From Desulfolinea sp964487745 (GTDB lineage Bacteria; Chloroflexota; Anaerolineae; Anaerolineales; Villigracilaceae): DNA of 64,000 bases. The stretch lies in NCBI GenBank assembly GCA_964487745.1, contig CAZASG010000002.1, forward strand, positions 62,001 through 126,000, given 5' to 3'. The notes under the pieces are model-generated. The model was not told the DNA's origin and did no database searches. It was given only the letters and a program-made list of their open reading frames with translations. The translations under genes and the position numbers were made by a program. Position 1 is the first letter of the stretch. Every line of letters begins with the position of its first letter. Of this stretch, positions 34,274 to 43,300 are shown in pieces.

Positions 34274-34356
34274 TTGTTGAAAGGATAGCAGAGGGGGGTA
34301 ACGGGGAGGTTACAAATGCTTTTGCAGTATAATGTTCAATACATAAGAGAAGGGTA

Positions 34357-34986
34357 ATGCAAATGGAGGATACAAACTTATCACTTGAAGAATTTTATGA
34401 GCTTTGTAGTAATGAACTGCATTTTCTCGTAGAAGAATACGGTTTTCAAGAAATCAGAGCTGATACATTAGAAGGAAAATACATTAATCCTTATAAACTT
34501 ATATTTGTTCGAGATGGTTTACGCATAGAGATGGAGGGTATTAATTGGGGGCAACATGCAATGCTTTCCATTACACGTAATAATCGAATTATGGGTATAC
34601 GTTCACTTTGTCCTAGTGTAATATCTGCTCCTAAAAAGCCCAAAAATTATATTTCACGAGCAGCTAGCCAAACAGATGACATAAAAAGACACAGCTATGA
34701 ACTGCGAGAATATGGCAAAGATTTACTCAACGGTGATTTTTCATTTTTCGATAAAGTCTCTTTTCAAAAGCAAGTAAATAGTGCAGAAAGCCGTAAAATA
34801 AGTGCCATATCAAAAGCATTAGCAGCTTACCGAACAGAGGAATGGCAAACTATTGTGGACTTATTAGAGTCGGATGAAGCAGAATTGCCAGAGGGTATGC
34901 TCAAAATATTGAATATCGCACGTGATAAAGTACAGCAAACAACTGGTGTAAGAAAGTTTTTATCTTCACTTTTTGGTAAACGATGA
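34357..34986 (+). CDS. Hypothetical protein (209 aa), A+T-rich
   Basis: A soluble protein with no signal peptide or membrane segment. The N-terminal half looks like an alpha/beta domain (EEFYELCSNELHFLVEEYGF, then KLIFVRDGLRIEMEG); the C-terminal half is helical. AGAAGGG precedes the ATG, and TATAAT lies at 34328-34333. Codon use is visibly more A/T-ending than in neighbouring minus-strand genes, which suggests transfer. No function is recognised. Confidence 0.75.
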   Translation: MQMEDTNLSLEEFYELCSNELHFLVEEYGFQEIRADTLEGKYINPYKLIFVRDGLRIEMEGINWGQHAMLSITRNNRIMGIRSLCPSVISAPKKPKNYISRAASQTDDIKRHSYELREYGKDLLNGDFSFFDKVSFQKQVNSAESRKISAISKALAAYRTEEWQTIVDLLESDEAELPEGMLKILNIARDKVQQTTGVRKFLSSLFGKR

Positions 34987-34990
34987 AATG

Positions 34991-35022
34991 AAAAACAGCC
35001 CATCAAATGATGGGCTGTTTTT
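34991..35022 (+). terminator. Intrinsic terminator
   Basis: AAAAACAGCCCATCA and TGATGGGCTGTTTTT form a perfect hairpin with a T-run, 5 nt after the stop of the 209-aa gene. Its end abuts the stop codon of the regulator remnant on the other strand. Confidence 0.9.
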
Positions 35023-35096
35023 CATTCAGTCAACCTTTTATACAACGCTTCCGTCTCAGGTGCGGGGCTGACATCCAGTTCATCCTGCACCAAACC
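35022..35096 (-). pseudogene. Remnant of a BTAD-regulator C-terminus
   Basis: Read on the minus strand, this 75-bp stretch encodes LVQDELDVSPAPETEALYKR then LTE and a stop. That is almost the same as the C-terminus of the intact regulator at 36239-39469 (LRDELDVSPAPETEELYKKL). Homology ends abruptly upstream at about 35096. It is a decayed copy, left by duplication or insertion of the plus-strand genes. Confidence 0.85.
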
Positions 35097-35159
35097 CTTT
35101 GTGTATAATATTCAAAGCGTGTGATTATGAAAATCAAACTCCGCAAACAGGAGAATCTT

Positions 35160-36188
35160 ATGACAGATAAAAACACAAAAAATCAGCTTCCCGGAATATT
35201 ACGTTTCTTAATCAAGTTTTTTCAAATCATCCTGTATATCCTAATTCAAATTATCTTCATTCCTTTTGCAATTATTGGAATAATCATTGCAGTTTACAAG
35301 GAAATGGGAAACAGCAAGAAACTTGGCATCTCCTTCTCAGCAGTTAAAGCACTTCAATATCGGTGGATGATGCATTATTTTAACACCCGGACGGATCGCC
35401 TTTCGGTTGCTTTCATAAAAAAGTTTCCCTGTGAGTCACATTTTGGAATGTGGTCGGTTCTGGGCGCTCTTATCATTTCCCTGCGGCTATTTGGCTTCCC
35501 CGACAAGCTTGGAAAACTCGTTGAACCTGGTGAAGAAACCGGAGATACCACTGCGGGTATTCGGGTGCTCACATTTGACAAGATAATGGAAAAATACGTT
35601 GATGAAATGGAACAGATCGTCCTTCCCGGCGCTGGCTTTGACCTTATAGCTTTGCACTTTACAAAAGGGAAAAAAGTAAAGGTTTTTGAACTCGATCAGG
35701 TTAATTCACTCAATCTGAAAGTTGAAACATTGAAAAAAGCAGGGATAAGGCATGATTGGATCACCTATATCCCGGTCGATTACGCCAACGAATCCTGGGT
35801 TGATAAATTATTGGAAGCTGGTTTTGACAAGACAAAAAAGACACTCTTTCTTTGGCAAAGCGTTTCTTTGTATTTAGAAGCTGATCTTGTCAAAGAAGCA
35901 CTTCAGGATATGGCTGATTTATGTGTAGATGGAAGTGTCATCGCGCAGGACTTTTATTCCAAAGCATTCGCAGCAGGTGAATATTCAAAAGAATCCAAGA
36001 ATTTTTTGAGCATCATAGAAAAAATGGGAGAGCCGGCAAAATTCGGTATAGATATGTCAGGTGATCCTAAAGTGGCTGTAGAATCATTCTTAGAGGAATG
36101 TGGGTTAAAAATGACAGAATATATTCAATTTGGTGAAAAACTGGATATTGAGCCCTTCTACTGTGTTGTTGAAGCTGAAAAACTATAA
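35160..36188 (+). CDS. LCMT/TIGR00027-type SAM-dependent methyltransferase with N-terminal membrane segments
   Basis: A 342-aa product from the ATG at 35160, with AGGAG 8 nt upstream; an upstream ATG at 35121 lacks a site. Residues about 12-50 form one or two membrane segments (FFQIILYILIQIIF). The catalytic part has the family signature VLPGAGFDLIAL (motif I, SAM binding) and KVFELDQ (acidic residue contacting SAM), then FLWQSVSLYL. Such enzymes methylate carboxyl or hydroxyl groups of small molecules in several bacteria; the substrate here is unknown. TATAAT at 35104-35109 may be its -10 box. A/T-rich like the 209-aa gene. Confidence 0.85.
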   Translation: MTDKNTKNQLPGILRFLIKFFQIILYILIQIIFIPFAIIGIIIAVYKEMGNSKKLGISFSAVKALQYRWMMHYFNTRTDRLSVAFIKKFPCESHFGMWSVLGALIISLRLFGFPDKLGKLVEPGEETGDTTAGIRVLTFDKIMEKYVDEMEQIVLPGAGFDLIALHFTKGKKVKVFELDQVNSLNLKVETLKKAGIRHDWITYIPVDYANESWVDKLLEAGFDKTKKTLFLWQSVSLYLEADLVKEALQDMADLCVDGSVIAQDFYSKAFAAGEYSKESKNFLSIIEKMGEPAKFGIDMSGDPKVAVESFLEECGLKMTEYIQFGEKLDIEPFYCVVEAEKL

Positions 36189-36204
36189 ATCTTGCAACAG
36201 ATAA

Positions 36205-36238
36205 AAAAGAGAGGCCATCTTTTCGATGGCCTCTTTGC
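36205..36238. terminator. Terminator between convergent genes
   Basis: GAGGCCATC and GATGGCCTC form a 9-bp stem flanked by A-rich and T-rich arms, between the plus-strand methyltransferase stop (36188) and the regulator stop (36239). It can serve both strands. Confidence 0.8.
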
Positions 36239-39200
36239 TTATTCAGTCAGTTTTTTATATAGTTCTTCTGTCTCGGGAGCGGGGCTGACATCCAACTCGT
36301 CGCGCAAGGTTTGGACACAACGCTGGTAGGTGCGCCCGATCTGTCCGTGGTCACCGAGGGCGTTGTAGGCCAGCATTTGGTGGCGGTAGGCGCGTTCCCA
36401 GCAGTTGTCCTGGGCGAGGATACGCTGGCTGAGTTCTATCGCATCGGTATAGCGCTTTTGCGTAATCAATTCTTCGGTGAGGGTATCGGCGCTTTCGAGA
36501 AAGGTGGCGGCAAGGCGTTCACGCTCTTCAGCTGCCCATGTCTCGTAGAGAGTATCCGGTAGATATTCACCCCGGTATAACGCAATGGCATCCTGAAGCA
36601 GGTTGGGGGCCGCGAGCGAAGCGCTTTGCACTATCTCCTGAAATTCTTCGGCATCCAACCAGAGGTCCGCATCCGGGCGTAAGCGGTAGCGAGTCCCTTC
36701 CCGCAAAATAAATGCGGAGGGACTGCCGGGCTCCCGCTCCGGTTCAAGCACCTGATAGAGGGTATTGAGAGCGATCTTGAAGTTTCTCTGGGCTGTGGCA
36801 GGATCGACATCGTGCCAGAGATGCTCGCAGATCTGGTCTCGATCAAGAGGGGTATTCCGATACGTAAGCAGTAATTGGAAAAGTTGTTTGGCTTTTTCAC
36901 GACGCCAACCACGTGCGGGGATACGTTCGTTGCCAAGCCAGACCTGAAAGGTGCTCAAGGTGTGTACGTGCAGACGATAGCCCGGATGATGCTGAATGCC
37001 GGATAATCCCAGCTTTTCGAGCAATTGCGCGATATAGGCATGTTCCCAATCTTTTTCGCGCGCATAGAGGAGGAGGGGAACGAAAATCCGCTCATCGGGC
37101 GCACCGAGTATCGACGGACCTGTAAAGAGAAAATCATAGCGTTCTGTACGACACTTCGTCAACATTTCAGGCAAAATATTGGCGAGATGGCCAAAACGTT
37201 TCTCCTTCAGCAGCCCGTAACTCAACCAAAGACGTGTGGCGGTTAGGCCAAAAATATCGCTGCATTCCTGAAAGCCAAGCAGTGCGCGGCTGAGCCATTC
37301 TTCGGCAGCTTCGTAGCGCTCAGCCAGCATCAGGCTTGCACCCATCGTGACCCGCACCATCGAAGCAACCCACTCGTCCCCTGCGCGCCCAGCGATCTCG
37401 ATAGCTTCCTGGGCATAGGATTGAGCAGCGATCAGATCACCCTGGTATCCACTCGCGCGGCAGAGTCCCCAATTTGCTTCGACGGCTAAACGGGGCACTT
37501 CGAGATTACGGCTGAGTTCAATACTCTTTTCAAATTTCTCGCGGGATGCGGAATAATTCTCAAAGAGATCGGTTTCTCCACCCTCAAGCATAAGTGCGTG
37601 TCCCTGGCGCATATAGCCCACCGCCGTCACATACGGGGACTTGAGCTGGTCTCCGCGTAAAGTCCCTTGCAGGGCTGTTTCGTAGGCTTTTTCTTTGACG
37701 CCGCTAAAAGAATAGACCAACGAAAGCAAAAGCAAAGTTTCCCGATGTGCACGTGGTGTTTGCACAGGCGTTTCTTCTTCAGAAACCGCGCTTTTTTCCA
37801 GTGCATTTCTGGCTTCTCCCAGCCGCCCTGTTCGCACAAGAACGCGGAACCAAAGTTGCGCATTCGAAGGACCCTCAAGTCGCAGGCTCTCCGCGCGTTG
37901 ACGTAAGCGTTCGGCTTCTTCAACGCGCCCAGCATTCAACTTGTTTTCAGCGAGTAATTCAAAAAGGCGCACCTGCGATTCGCGATCTTCAAAACCATCG
38001 CTAAGCAGGATCGCTTCTTCGAGCAATTCTTCTGCTTTAGTGGGGTTGACTGTATCAAGATAAACACGCGCCTGCCCACGCAGGGAGCGGGCAACACCAT
38101 CTTTCAGTCCGCGCAAGCGCCAGATGGTTTCGGCTTGTTTGTACCACCCGAGGGCCTCATCAAAGCGACTGTGCAAACGCGCCAATTCTCCGAGCATAAA
38201 GACCAAAACAGGATGTTCATGCAGAGTTTCGGGTGGCAATAGGCCCAGATAGGTTGCCAAGGTATCTAGAAGGCCAGCCTTCAATAAAGTCGTAGCATAA
38301 TCATCCAGAAGTTTTGCTACATCATTCCAGGCTTTGGCCTCAAGCAGATGATAGATCGCGGCTTCCGGGTTCTTGTTGATCTCACAATAATTCGCTGCGG
38401 CAAGATTCCAGGTATTTCGCTGTGCCTGCGAAGCTCGCTGACGCAGAAAACGATGGAAAATATTGTGGTAGCGGAAAATCCCACCTGCCGTCTCAACCAC
38501 GAAAAGATCCTGCCGCCGTAAATATGCCAACATGGATGCGGAGTCTGTCACCGCTGAACCAACGGTCATGCGTAAGGCATCGCAAGCTTCGGGGCGCAGA
38601 TCACGCAGCGTGGATGTGATCAGCAAAAACTCACGCACATCTTCCGGCTGCCTCTCAAAAACTTCTTCTGCAAGCATATCAAAAAGCGCATCCAGAGATT
38701 CAGACCCGCGGCGTAGAGGAAATTCCAGAGTGGCAGAGGCTTGCCCACGAATATTTTGCCAGATCAATTGCAAGGCAATTGCCCACCCCTCTGTATACGC
38801 ATTCACAGAAGCTACTTCTTCCTTACTCAATTCAAGGCCATAATGATCGCTAAAAAGAGACGATATCTCTTCAGAAGAGAAAGTGAGCAGCGTCTGTTCC
38901 AGATTCAAAACTTCCCCTTGCACACGCAAACGTGACAGGGTGGGCAAACTGATCTCCGGGCGACCGGAAAGTAAAACATGCAAATTTGCAGGCGCCAAAG
39001 CGATCAAACGATCGAGAATGTGGACAACCTCCCCCATATCCATTACCAGATGGGTATCATCAAGGATCAACAAAAGCGGGGTAGAAAGCTGTACGCTGAG
39101 GGCATTGATCATCTGGTCCAAAACACCACGCCAGGGTAAGGGGCCTTGCGTACCATCCCATGCTTCGAGAACATGAAAAGGAAGATCAGAAAGCGCAGGA

Positions 39201-39469
39201 TCAGCTCTGAAGAAGGAATGGCATAAATACATCAGGAAGACCAGTGGATCGTTGTCCTCTTCATGAACCTGATACCAGGCAAGAACATCAACCTGATCTA
39301 CTAATGCTGCGAGAGCCGTACTTTTCCCATAGCCTGCTTCCGCCTGTAAAATGGATAGGCGATAATCGAGGGAATGCTGCAACTCCCGTGTGATCCGTGG
39401 ACGAGGCAAAGTACGCGCACTGCGCGGTGGTGGTGTGATCTTGGTGTGTAGAATGCTTTGAATCATCAA
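36239..39469 (-). CDS. MalT-like STAND ATPase transcriptional regulator with C-terminal BTAD domain
   Basis: A 1076-aa cytoplasmic regulator. Walker A EAGYGKST (residues 44-51) and a LLLILDDTH Walker B near 135 mark the ATPase. A MalT-like winged-helix and helical repeat region (about 330-800) has many TPR-like pairs. The C-terminus has an OmpR-type winged helix (about 820-930; WRREKAKQLFQLLL, NFKIALNTLY) followed by a BTAD domain (about 930-1076), the SARP arrangement at the C-terminus rather than the N-terminus. It is probably an ATP- and inducer-gated activator. Adjacent sugar genes are possible targets. Its C-terminus is duplicated as a remnant at 35022-35096. Confidence 0.9.
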   Translation of the reverse strand: MMIQSILHTKITPPPRSARTLPRPRITRELQHSLDYRLSILQAEAGYGKSTALAALVDQVDVLAWYQVHEEDNDPLVFLMYLCHSFFRADPALSDLPFHVLEAWDGTQGPLPWRGVLDQMINALSVQLSTPLLLILDDTHLVMDMGEVVHILDRLIALAPANLHVLLSGRPEISLPTLSRLRVQGEVLNLEQTLLTFSSEEISSLFSDHYGLELSKEEVASVNAYTEGWAIALQLIWQNIRGQASATLEFPLRRGSESLDALFDMLAEEVFERQPEDVREFLLITSTLRDLRPEACDALRMTVGSAVTDSASMLAYLRRQDLFVVETAGGIFRYHNIFHRFLRQRASQAQRNTWNLAAANYCEINKNPEAAIYHLLEAKAWNDVAKLLDDYATTLLKAGLLDTLATYLGLLPPETLHEHPVLVFMLGELARLHSRFDEALGWYKQAETIWRLRGLKDGVARSLRGQARVYLDTVNPTKAEELLEEAILLSDGFEDRESQVRLFELLAENKLNAGRVEEAERLRQRAESLRLEGPSNAQLWFRVLVRTGRLGEARNALEKSAVSEEETPVQTPRAHRETLLLLSLVYSFSGVKEKAYETALQGTLRGDQLKSPYVTAVGYMRQGHALMLEGGETDLFENYSASREKFEKSIELSRNLEVPRLAVEANWGLCRASGYQGDLIAAQSYAQEAIEIAGRAGDEWVASMVRVTMGASLMLAERYEAAEEWLSRALLGFQECSDIFGLTATRLWLSYGLLKEKRFGHLANILPEMLTKCRTERYDFLFTGPSILGAPDERIFVPLLLYAREKDWEHAYIAQLLEKLGLSGIQHHPGYRLHVHTLSTFQVWLGNERIPARGWRREKAKQLFQLLLTYRNTPLDRDQICEHLWHDVDPATAQRNFKIALNTLYQVLEPEREPGSPSAFILREGTRYRLRPDADLWLDAEEFQEIVQSASLAAPNLLQDAIALYRGEYLPDTLYETWAAEERERLAATFLESADTLTEELITQKRYTDAIELSQRILAQDNCWERAYRHQMLAYNALGDHGQIGRTYQRCVQTLRDELDVSPAPETEELYKKLTE

Positions 39470-39578
39470 AATCTATTTTATCTGATAATCTCCCCATTGT
39501 TCAGATGACCATTATCCCCTTAAATCAGCAGTTTCTAACAGATGCGCAGGTGAATTTCGACTGGCACCGAAACGAAGG

Positions 39579-40463
39579 CTACTTAGGCCATCCTCTGAAA
39601 ACTGCCAAAGCCATCTCCTCCGCGCTGATCGGTGGAATGCGTTCAAGCCAGGCAAATTCCGATAAAGGCTGAGAACTGCTGCCATAGGAACAAATACGTA
39701 TCTCGCGTTGCTGCGCTTCTAGGCGCAAACCCTCGAGCACAGTGTCAAAAATAACGCCACCAAAGGGATTGAAAAAAAAGAAAACAGTAGCATCTGAAAG
39801 ACTGGCATGGCGAGCATCAGCATTTAGGTAGCTTACGCCTTTCAAATTCAACCTGTCTGCCTGTTGGCGAGCATATGCGCAAAAATCAGGTTGATATTCC
39901 ACCCCCACACAGCGCACCCCCGTGAGCAGATGCACCAGCATTGTTACTTTTCCCAACCCCGAGCCAAGATCGCAAAAAAGATCATCGGCAGTAAAAGAGA
40001 TTCTCTCCGTCAGCTCAAGGATCACGCTGGCTGGTGTAGGCTCATAACGCACCATGCCATATTCTCGCGGCTGGCTGGCTAGCGGATATGGCTGGGGCAG
40101 AAAGACTTCATCCAGAAGAAAGTCAAGACTCTCGTATCCATGATGGGGCTTTCCCCAAGCTTTTGATACATATTCAGTATAAGGACCAAGCCATGCTCGA
40201 AAACCTTGGGGAGCAGTCCAATTCCCATTCAAACGCTCTAAAAAATCTTCCCCCAACACCTTGTTGAAAGCCCTTAATTCTTCACCTAATTCTTGAGCCT
40301 GTGCCTGCAAGTCGATCAAATCCTGATTATCTTCAGGGCGAAATTTGGTGATGATCTCAACAAGGTCCAGCGCTTCCTTCCGCACTCGAAAATCGTGCGG
40401 ATCAAAAAGCGCTGGCTTATCCTGAAGTTCATCGAATTCGCGTTGAAGTATGCTGATATTCAT
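39579..40463 (-). CDS. Class I SAM-dependent methyltransferase, Dot1-like fold
   Basis: A 294-aa soluble enzyme. The N-terminal half is helical. Motif I is FCDLGSGLGKVTML (about 160-173), followed by CVGVEYQPDFCAYA as the acidic post-motif and FFFNPFGG as motif IV. This pattern resembles histone-lysine methyltransferase Dot1-type folds, which bacteria use on diverse targets. It is encoded 9 nt downstream of the sucrose-phosphorylase-like gene, in the same direction, so it is likely the last gene of the sugar operon. Substrate unknown. Confidence 0.82.
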   Translation of the reverse strand: MNISILQREFDELQDKPALFDPHDFRVRKEALDLVEIITKFRPEDNQDLIDLQAQAQELGEELRAFNKVLGEDFLERLNGNWTAPQGFRAWLGPYTEYVSKAWGKPHHGYESLDFLLDEVFLPQPYPLASQPREYGMVRYEPTPASVILELTERISFTADDLFCDLGSGLGKVTMLVHLLTGVRCVGVEYQPDFCAYARQQADRLNLKGVSYLNADARHASLSDATVFFFFNPFGGVIFDTVLEGLRLEAQQREIRICSYGSSSQPLSEFAWLERIPPISAEEMALAVFRGWPK

Positions 40464-40472
40464 TTGGAGAGA

Positions 40473-41939
40473 TTAAACCACATACTCCTTCTCACCATTA
40501 TCATCCAAATAACGAATCGCAGATCTCATATTCTGCAAATCTACATGCAAGGTGCATTTTTGTTTCCCTTTTTCCCATTGCAGGTGGACAGCAGCGGCAT
40601 TAGATTCGAGAACAGAAAACTCTCCATCAAAGGCAGGATACTCGTTCCTGAACCGGATCAGCTTAACGAGCCGCTGCACGACATCACGCGTGATATTTTG
40701 CTTGATCTCGTTTAACGAATAATTATGCCGGTTGATATCTCGCCCCTCCCCACCCTGCTCGAGAATGGCGAGATCGTTCTCCCCGGCCAGCAAGCCGACA
40801 TAGTAAACCTGCGGCACGCCCGGCGCAAAAAACTGGATAGCACGCGCGGCGATATAAGCATCATCATCTTTGTCGAGCATAGAGTAGTAGGTGCCACGGA
40901 TCTGGTGAACGTCGAATCCATCCGGGTCGTGGTGCTCGGGGGCGTAGAGCAAGCTGAGATTTGACCCACGTTCGAGACAAGTATCCACCAATTTTCTGGC
41001 GCGCGTCCCGTCGTAGAGATCATCCAGATCGGGTTTGATCGGCACGCCATCGTGACAATCCAGCATGGTGAATTGTTTATGGGGGCGATCCTTAAGATAA
41101 GCGACCAGATCAGTGCTATTTCGTTCGAAGAGGGCTTCGAGTACGCGATAGGGCAGGATGAAGTCATAGATCCAGTGTCCGTTTTCTGCGAGTTTGTTCT
41201 GGATGGTGTAATGGGCGTGGACTTCGGGAAGTAGCTCAATGCCGAGAGAATGAGCGAGTTCGGTGATCCAATCGAGGAATTCGTAGATTTCCGGCTCGAC
41301 GAAGAAGAAGCTGGTGCCGGGCTTTTTGGTGATATAACCGACCGCATCCAGGCGCACGATCTTGACGCCATTCTTTGAGAAATTTTCAAAGAAATCAGTC
41401 AGGAGTTGGCGGGTGGCTTGAGAGTTGACGTCGAGATCGATCTGCTCAGAGGGGGTTACTTTGCCAAAAGTCGTCCAAACCCGTTCAGTTTCCCCTGTCG
41501 CGGCAATGGTGAAATCGGAGTAAGGCTCGGTGCGGCGCAGGAATATTTTCTTGAAATCATCCCCGGGGATTTCGCCATCTGCCCAGATCTTGTCTACGGT
41601 TAAAAACAGATCAGCATATTTCGATTTTCGTCCATGTCGCAAAAAATCTTTAAAGAACTCAGACTTGGCAGAGATATGATTGACCATCAGGTCGAGCAGA
41701 ATATCGTGCTTTTTGCCGAGACGTTGAACATCTTCCCAATCGCCAAAATTTGGCTCGATCTCAAGATAGGTCAGCGGCGCAAAGCCACGATCGCCCGATG
41801 AAGGAAAAGGCGGCAGAATGTGGATTCCGCCTTGAAAGACATCAGGGAAATGGGTTTCTACAACGTCATGCAGCGTCTTAAGATCGCCGCCGAGAGAATC
41901 AGGGTAGGTGATGAGTTGAACTTTGTTTTTGACAGGCAT
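40473..41939 (-). CDS. Sucrose phosphorylase-like GH13 enzyme
   Basis: A 488-aa enzyme of GH13 subfamily 18, the length of characterised sucrose phosphorylases. It would convert a glucoside plus phosphate into alpha-glucose 1-phosphate and the free acceptor. The nucleophile is D198 in VRLDAVGY, the acid/base E239 in LLPEVHAHY, and the transition-state Asp D297 in LDCHDG. The N-terminus has the usual QLITYPDSLGG. There is no signal peptide, so it acts on imported sugar. The beta-phosphoglucomutase domain of the fusion in the same operon could pass glucose phosphate on only for the beta anomer, so the two phosphorylases need different mutases. Related specificities (sucrose 6-phosphate, glucosylglycerol) are possible. 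Confidence 0.87.
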   Translation of the reverse strand: MPVKNKVQLITYPDSLGGDLKTLHDVVETHFPDVFQGGIHILPPFPSSGDRGFAPLTYLEIEPNFGDWEDVQRLGKKHDILLDLMVNHISAKSEFFKDFLRHGRKSKYADLFLTVDKIWADGEIPGDDFKKIFLRRTEPYSDFTIAATGETERVWTTFGKVTPSEQIDLDVNSQATRQLLTDFFENFSKNGVKIVRLDAVGYITKKPGTSFFFVEPEIYEFLDWITELAHSLGIELLPEVHAHYTIQNKLAENGHWIYDFILPYRVLEALFERNSTDLVAYLKDRPHKQFTMLDCHDGVPIKPDLDDLYDGTRARKLVDTCLERGSNLSLLYAPEHHDPDGFDVHQIRGTYYSMLDKDDDAYIAARAIQFFAPGVPQVYYVGLLAGENDLAILEQGGEGRDINRHNYSLNEIKQNITRDVVQRLVKLIRFRNEYPAFDGEFSVLESNAAAVHLQWEKGKQKCTLHVDLQNMRSAIRYLDDNGEKEYVV

Positions 41940-41989
41940 GGGGCTTTCCTTTAGCTAAGCATGGAGTTTTTCAGAAACCTCTATGCTTA

Positions 41990-42643
41990 TTATTCCACGA
42001 TGATAACTTCGTACTTCTTGGTGATCACAAAATCTGCCAATTGTTGATGCCCGGCGATGATCTTGTGCTCGATCTTCAAGACGTTCTCGATAAAGGGATC
42101 ACCCACTTCGTTGCCACGATTGCGTTTTTTGCGATGCTCCAATGTATCGAGCCGATTACGGGCGATGAAGACACGCGTATCCACGTTCCTAAGCAGGGAT
42201 GTATAGGTGCCTTCGGCAACAACGACCTTCACGCCGGTGAGATCAACGGATTCTTCTTCAACGGAATTAGCGTTATAGTCGATCAGAGGTTTGACGATCT
42301 CATCTTTCCCCGCAATGGCATCTTTTAGATTGCCTTCATAGACATCAAAGCGGATTTCATTGTGCGGGCCTAACCAGGCGGGGTCTTCGCGTCGTTTGGC
42401 ATCATTTGATTTTGGCGGGAGAACGTAATAGTCGTCCTGCCCCAGGAGCACGCCTTTAATATCTTCCTTAGCCAATTCATCTACGATCGCTTTGCCAGTT
42501 TCCGACTTTCCACTGCCTGATTCACCCGCAACGGTAATTATATAACGTGTCTCTTTCGCCCGAATTTTCTCCAATATCTCCGGGACGATCTGCTGTGCTG
42601 CAGCAATATGATGTTCTTCTAAAACAATAATGTCGCCCTTCAT
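41990..42643 (-). CDS. P-loop kinase, uridine kinase-like (first of a tandem pair)
   Basis: A 217-aa cytoplasmic kinase of the phosphoribulokinase/uridine kinase fold. Walker A is GESGSGKSE (residues 40-48). LGQDDYY (about 72-78) is the substrate-binding strand seen in uridine kinases, and VVVAEGTYTSLL the Walker B-like strand. AAGGAG lies upstream. It is paralogous to the product of 42659-43294, 15 nt upstream in the operon. The neighbours (phosphorylases) release unphosphorylated sugars or acceptors, so a sugar or polyol could be its substrate rather than uridine; that is inference. Confidence 0.82.
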   Translation of the reverse strand: MKGDIIVLEEHHIAAAQQIVPEILEKIRAKETRYIITVAGESGSGKSETGKAIVDELAKEDIKGVLLGQDDYYVLPPKSNDAKRREDPAWLGPHNEIRFDVYEGNLKDAIAGKDEIVKPLIDYNANSVEEESVDLTGVKVVVAEGTYTSLLRNVDTRVFIARNRLDTLEHRKKRNRGNEVGDPFIENVLKIEHKIIAGHQQLADFVITKKYEVIIVE

Positions 42644-42658
42644 AAGGCCACTTTCTCC

Positions 42659-43294
42659 TTACTTTACTTTAACTACGTCAAATTCTGTGGTCACGATCAA
42701 GTTTGCTTTGGGACGCAGGGAGCGCACAACCTGATGCTCCCTTTCAAGCACTTCTAAACGCCATTCGTCCAAATTCTCCTTACCGCGTAGAAGTTGGGCT
42801 TTACGAGTTTGGTGATAGGTCAACTCAAGGAAGACATTCAAATCAGCTTCGGCCTGAACAGCATACAACCCCTCGATAAGTATGTAGCGTAATCCTTTAA
42901 AGCTGGTTTTGAGTTCATCTTCCTGGTCTGTAAGCAGGTCAACGCAGGGCATGGTCACATCATCGGCATCAGCTTGGAATTCCGTCAGGTTGCGATGAAT
43001 GGCTTCCCAGTCGTACTCGCTATAACCAACGCTTTCAACGCCATGTTTTTTTCGCCAGTCTGAACGCTCTCGTGGCGATGTTTTATAGTAACTGTCTATA
43101 TGCATTACTTTTGCGGGCGTGCCTTCCATTTTCAATAGCTGGGCAACTTCATGGGCAACACCCGATTTTCCGGAGCCTGACTCTCCGCTAATGGATATGA
43201 CGATCTTTTCGCCAGTAAGCTCTTTTATATATTTCAAAATTGCTCTGGCTGCTTTTTTATGTTGAGGGGTTATGAAGAGAGCTTCACCGAGCAT
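42659..43294 (-). CDS. P-loop kinase, uridine kinase-like (second of a tandem pair)
   Basis: A 211-aa paralogue of the previous product. Walker A is GESGSGKSG (residues 37-45), the substrate strand VMHIDSYYKTSPRER, and the Walker B-like strand YILIEGLYAV. AGGATAAGG precedes the ATG, which lies 7 nt from the stop of the phosphorylase fusion gene. Two diverged copies side by side in a sugar operon suggest either two substrates or a heterodimer. Confidence 0.82.
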   Translation of the reverse strand: MLGEALFITPQHKKAARAILKYIKELTGEKIVISISGESGSGKSGVAHEVAQLLKMEGTPAKVMHIDSYYKTSPRERSDWRKKHGVESVGYSEYDWEAIHRNLTEFQADADDVTMPCVDLLTDQEDELKTSFKGLRYILIEGLYAVQAEADLNVFLELTYHQTRKAQLLRGKENLDEWRLEVLEREHQVVRSLRPKANLIVTTEFDVVKVK

Positions 43295-43300
43295 AGTCCC

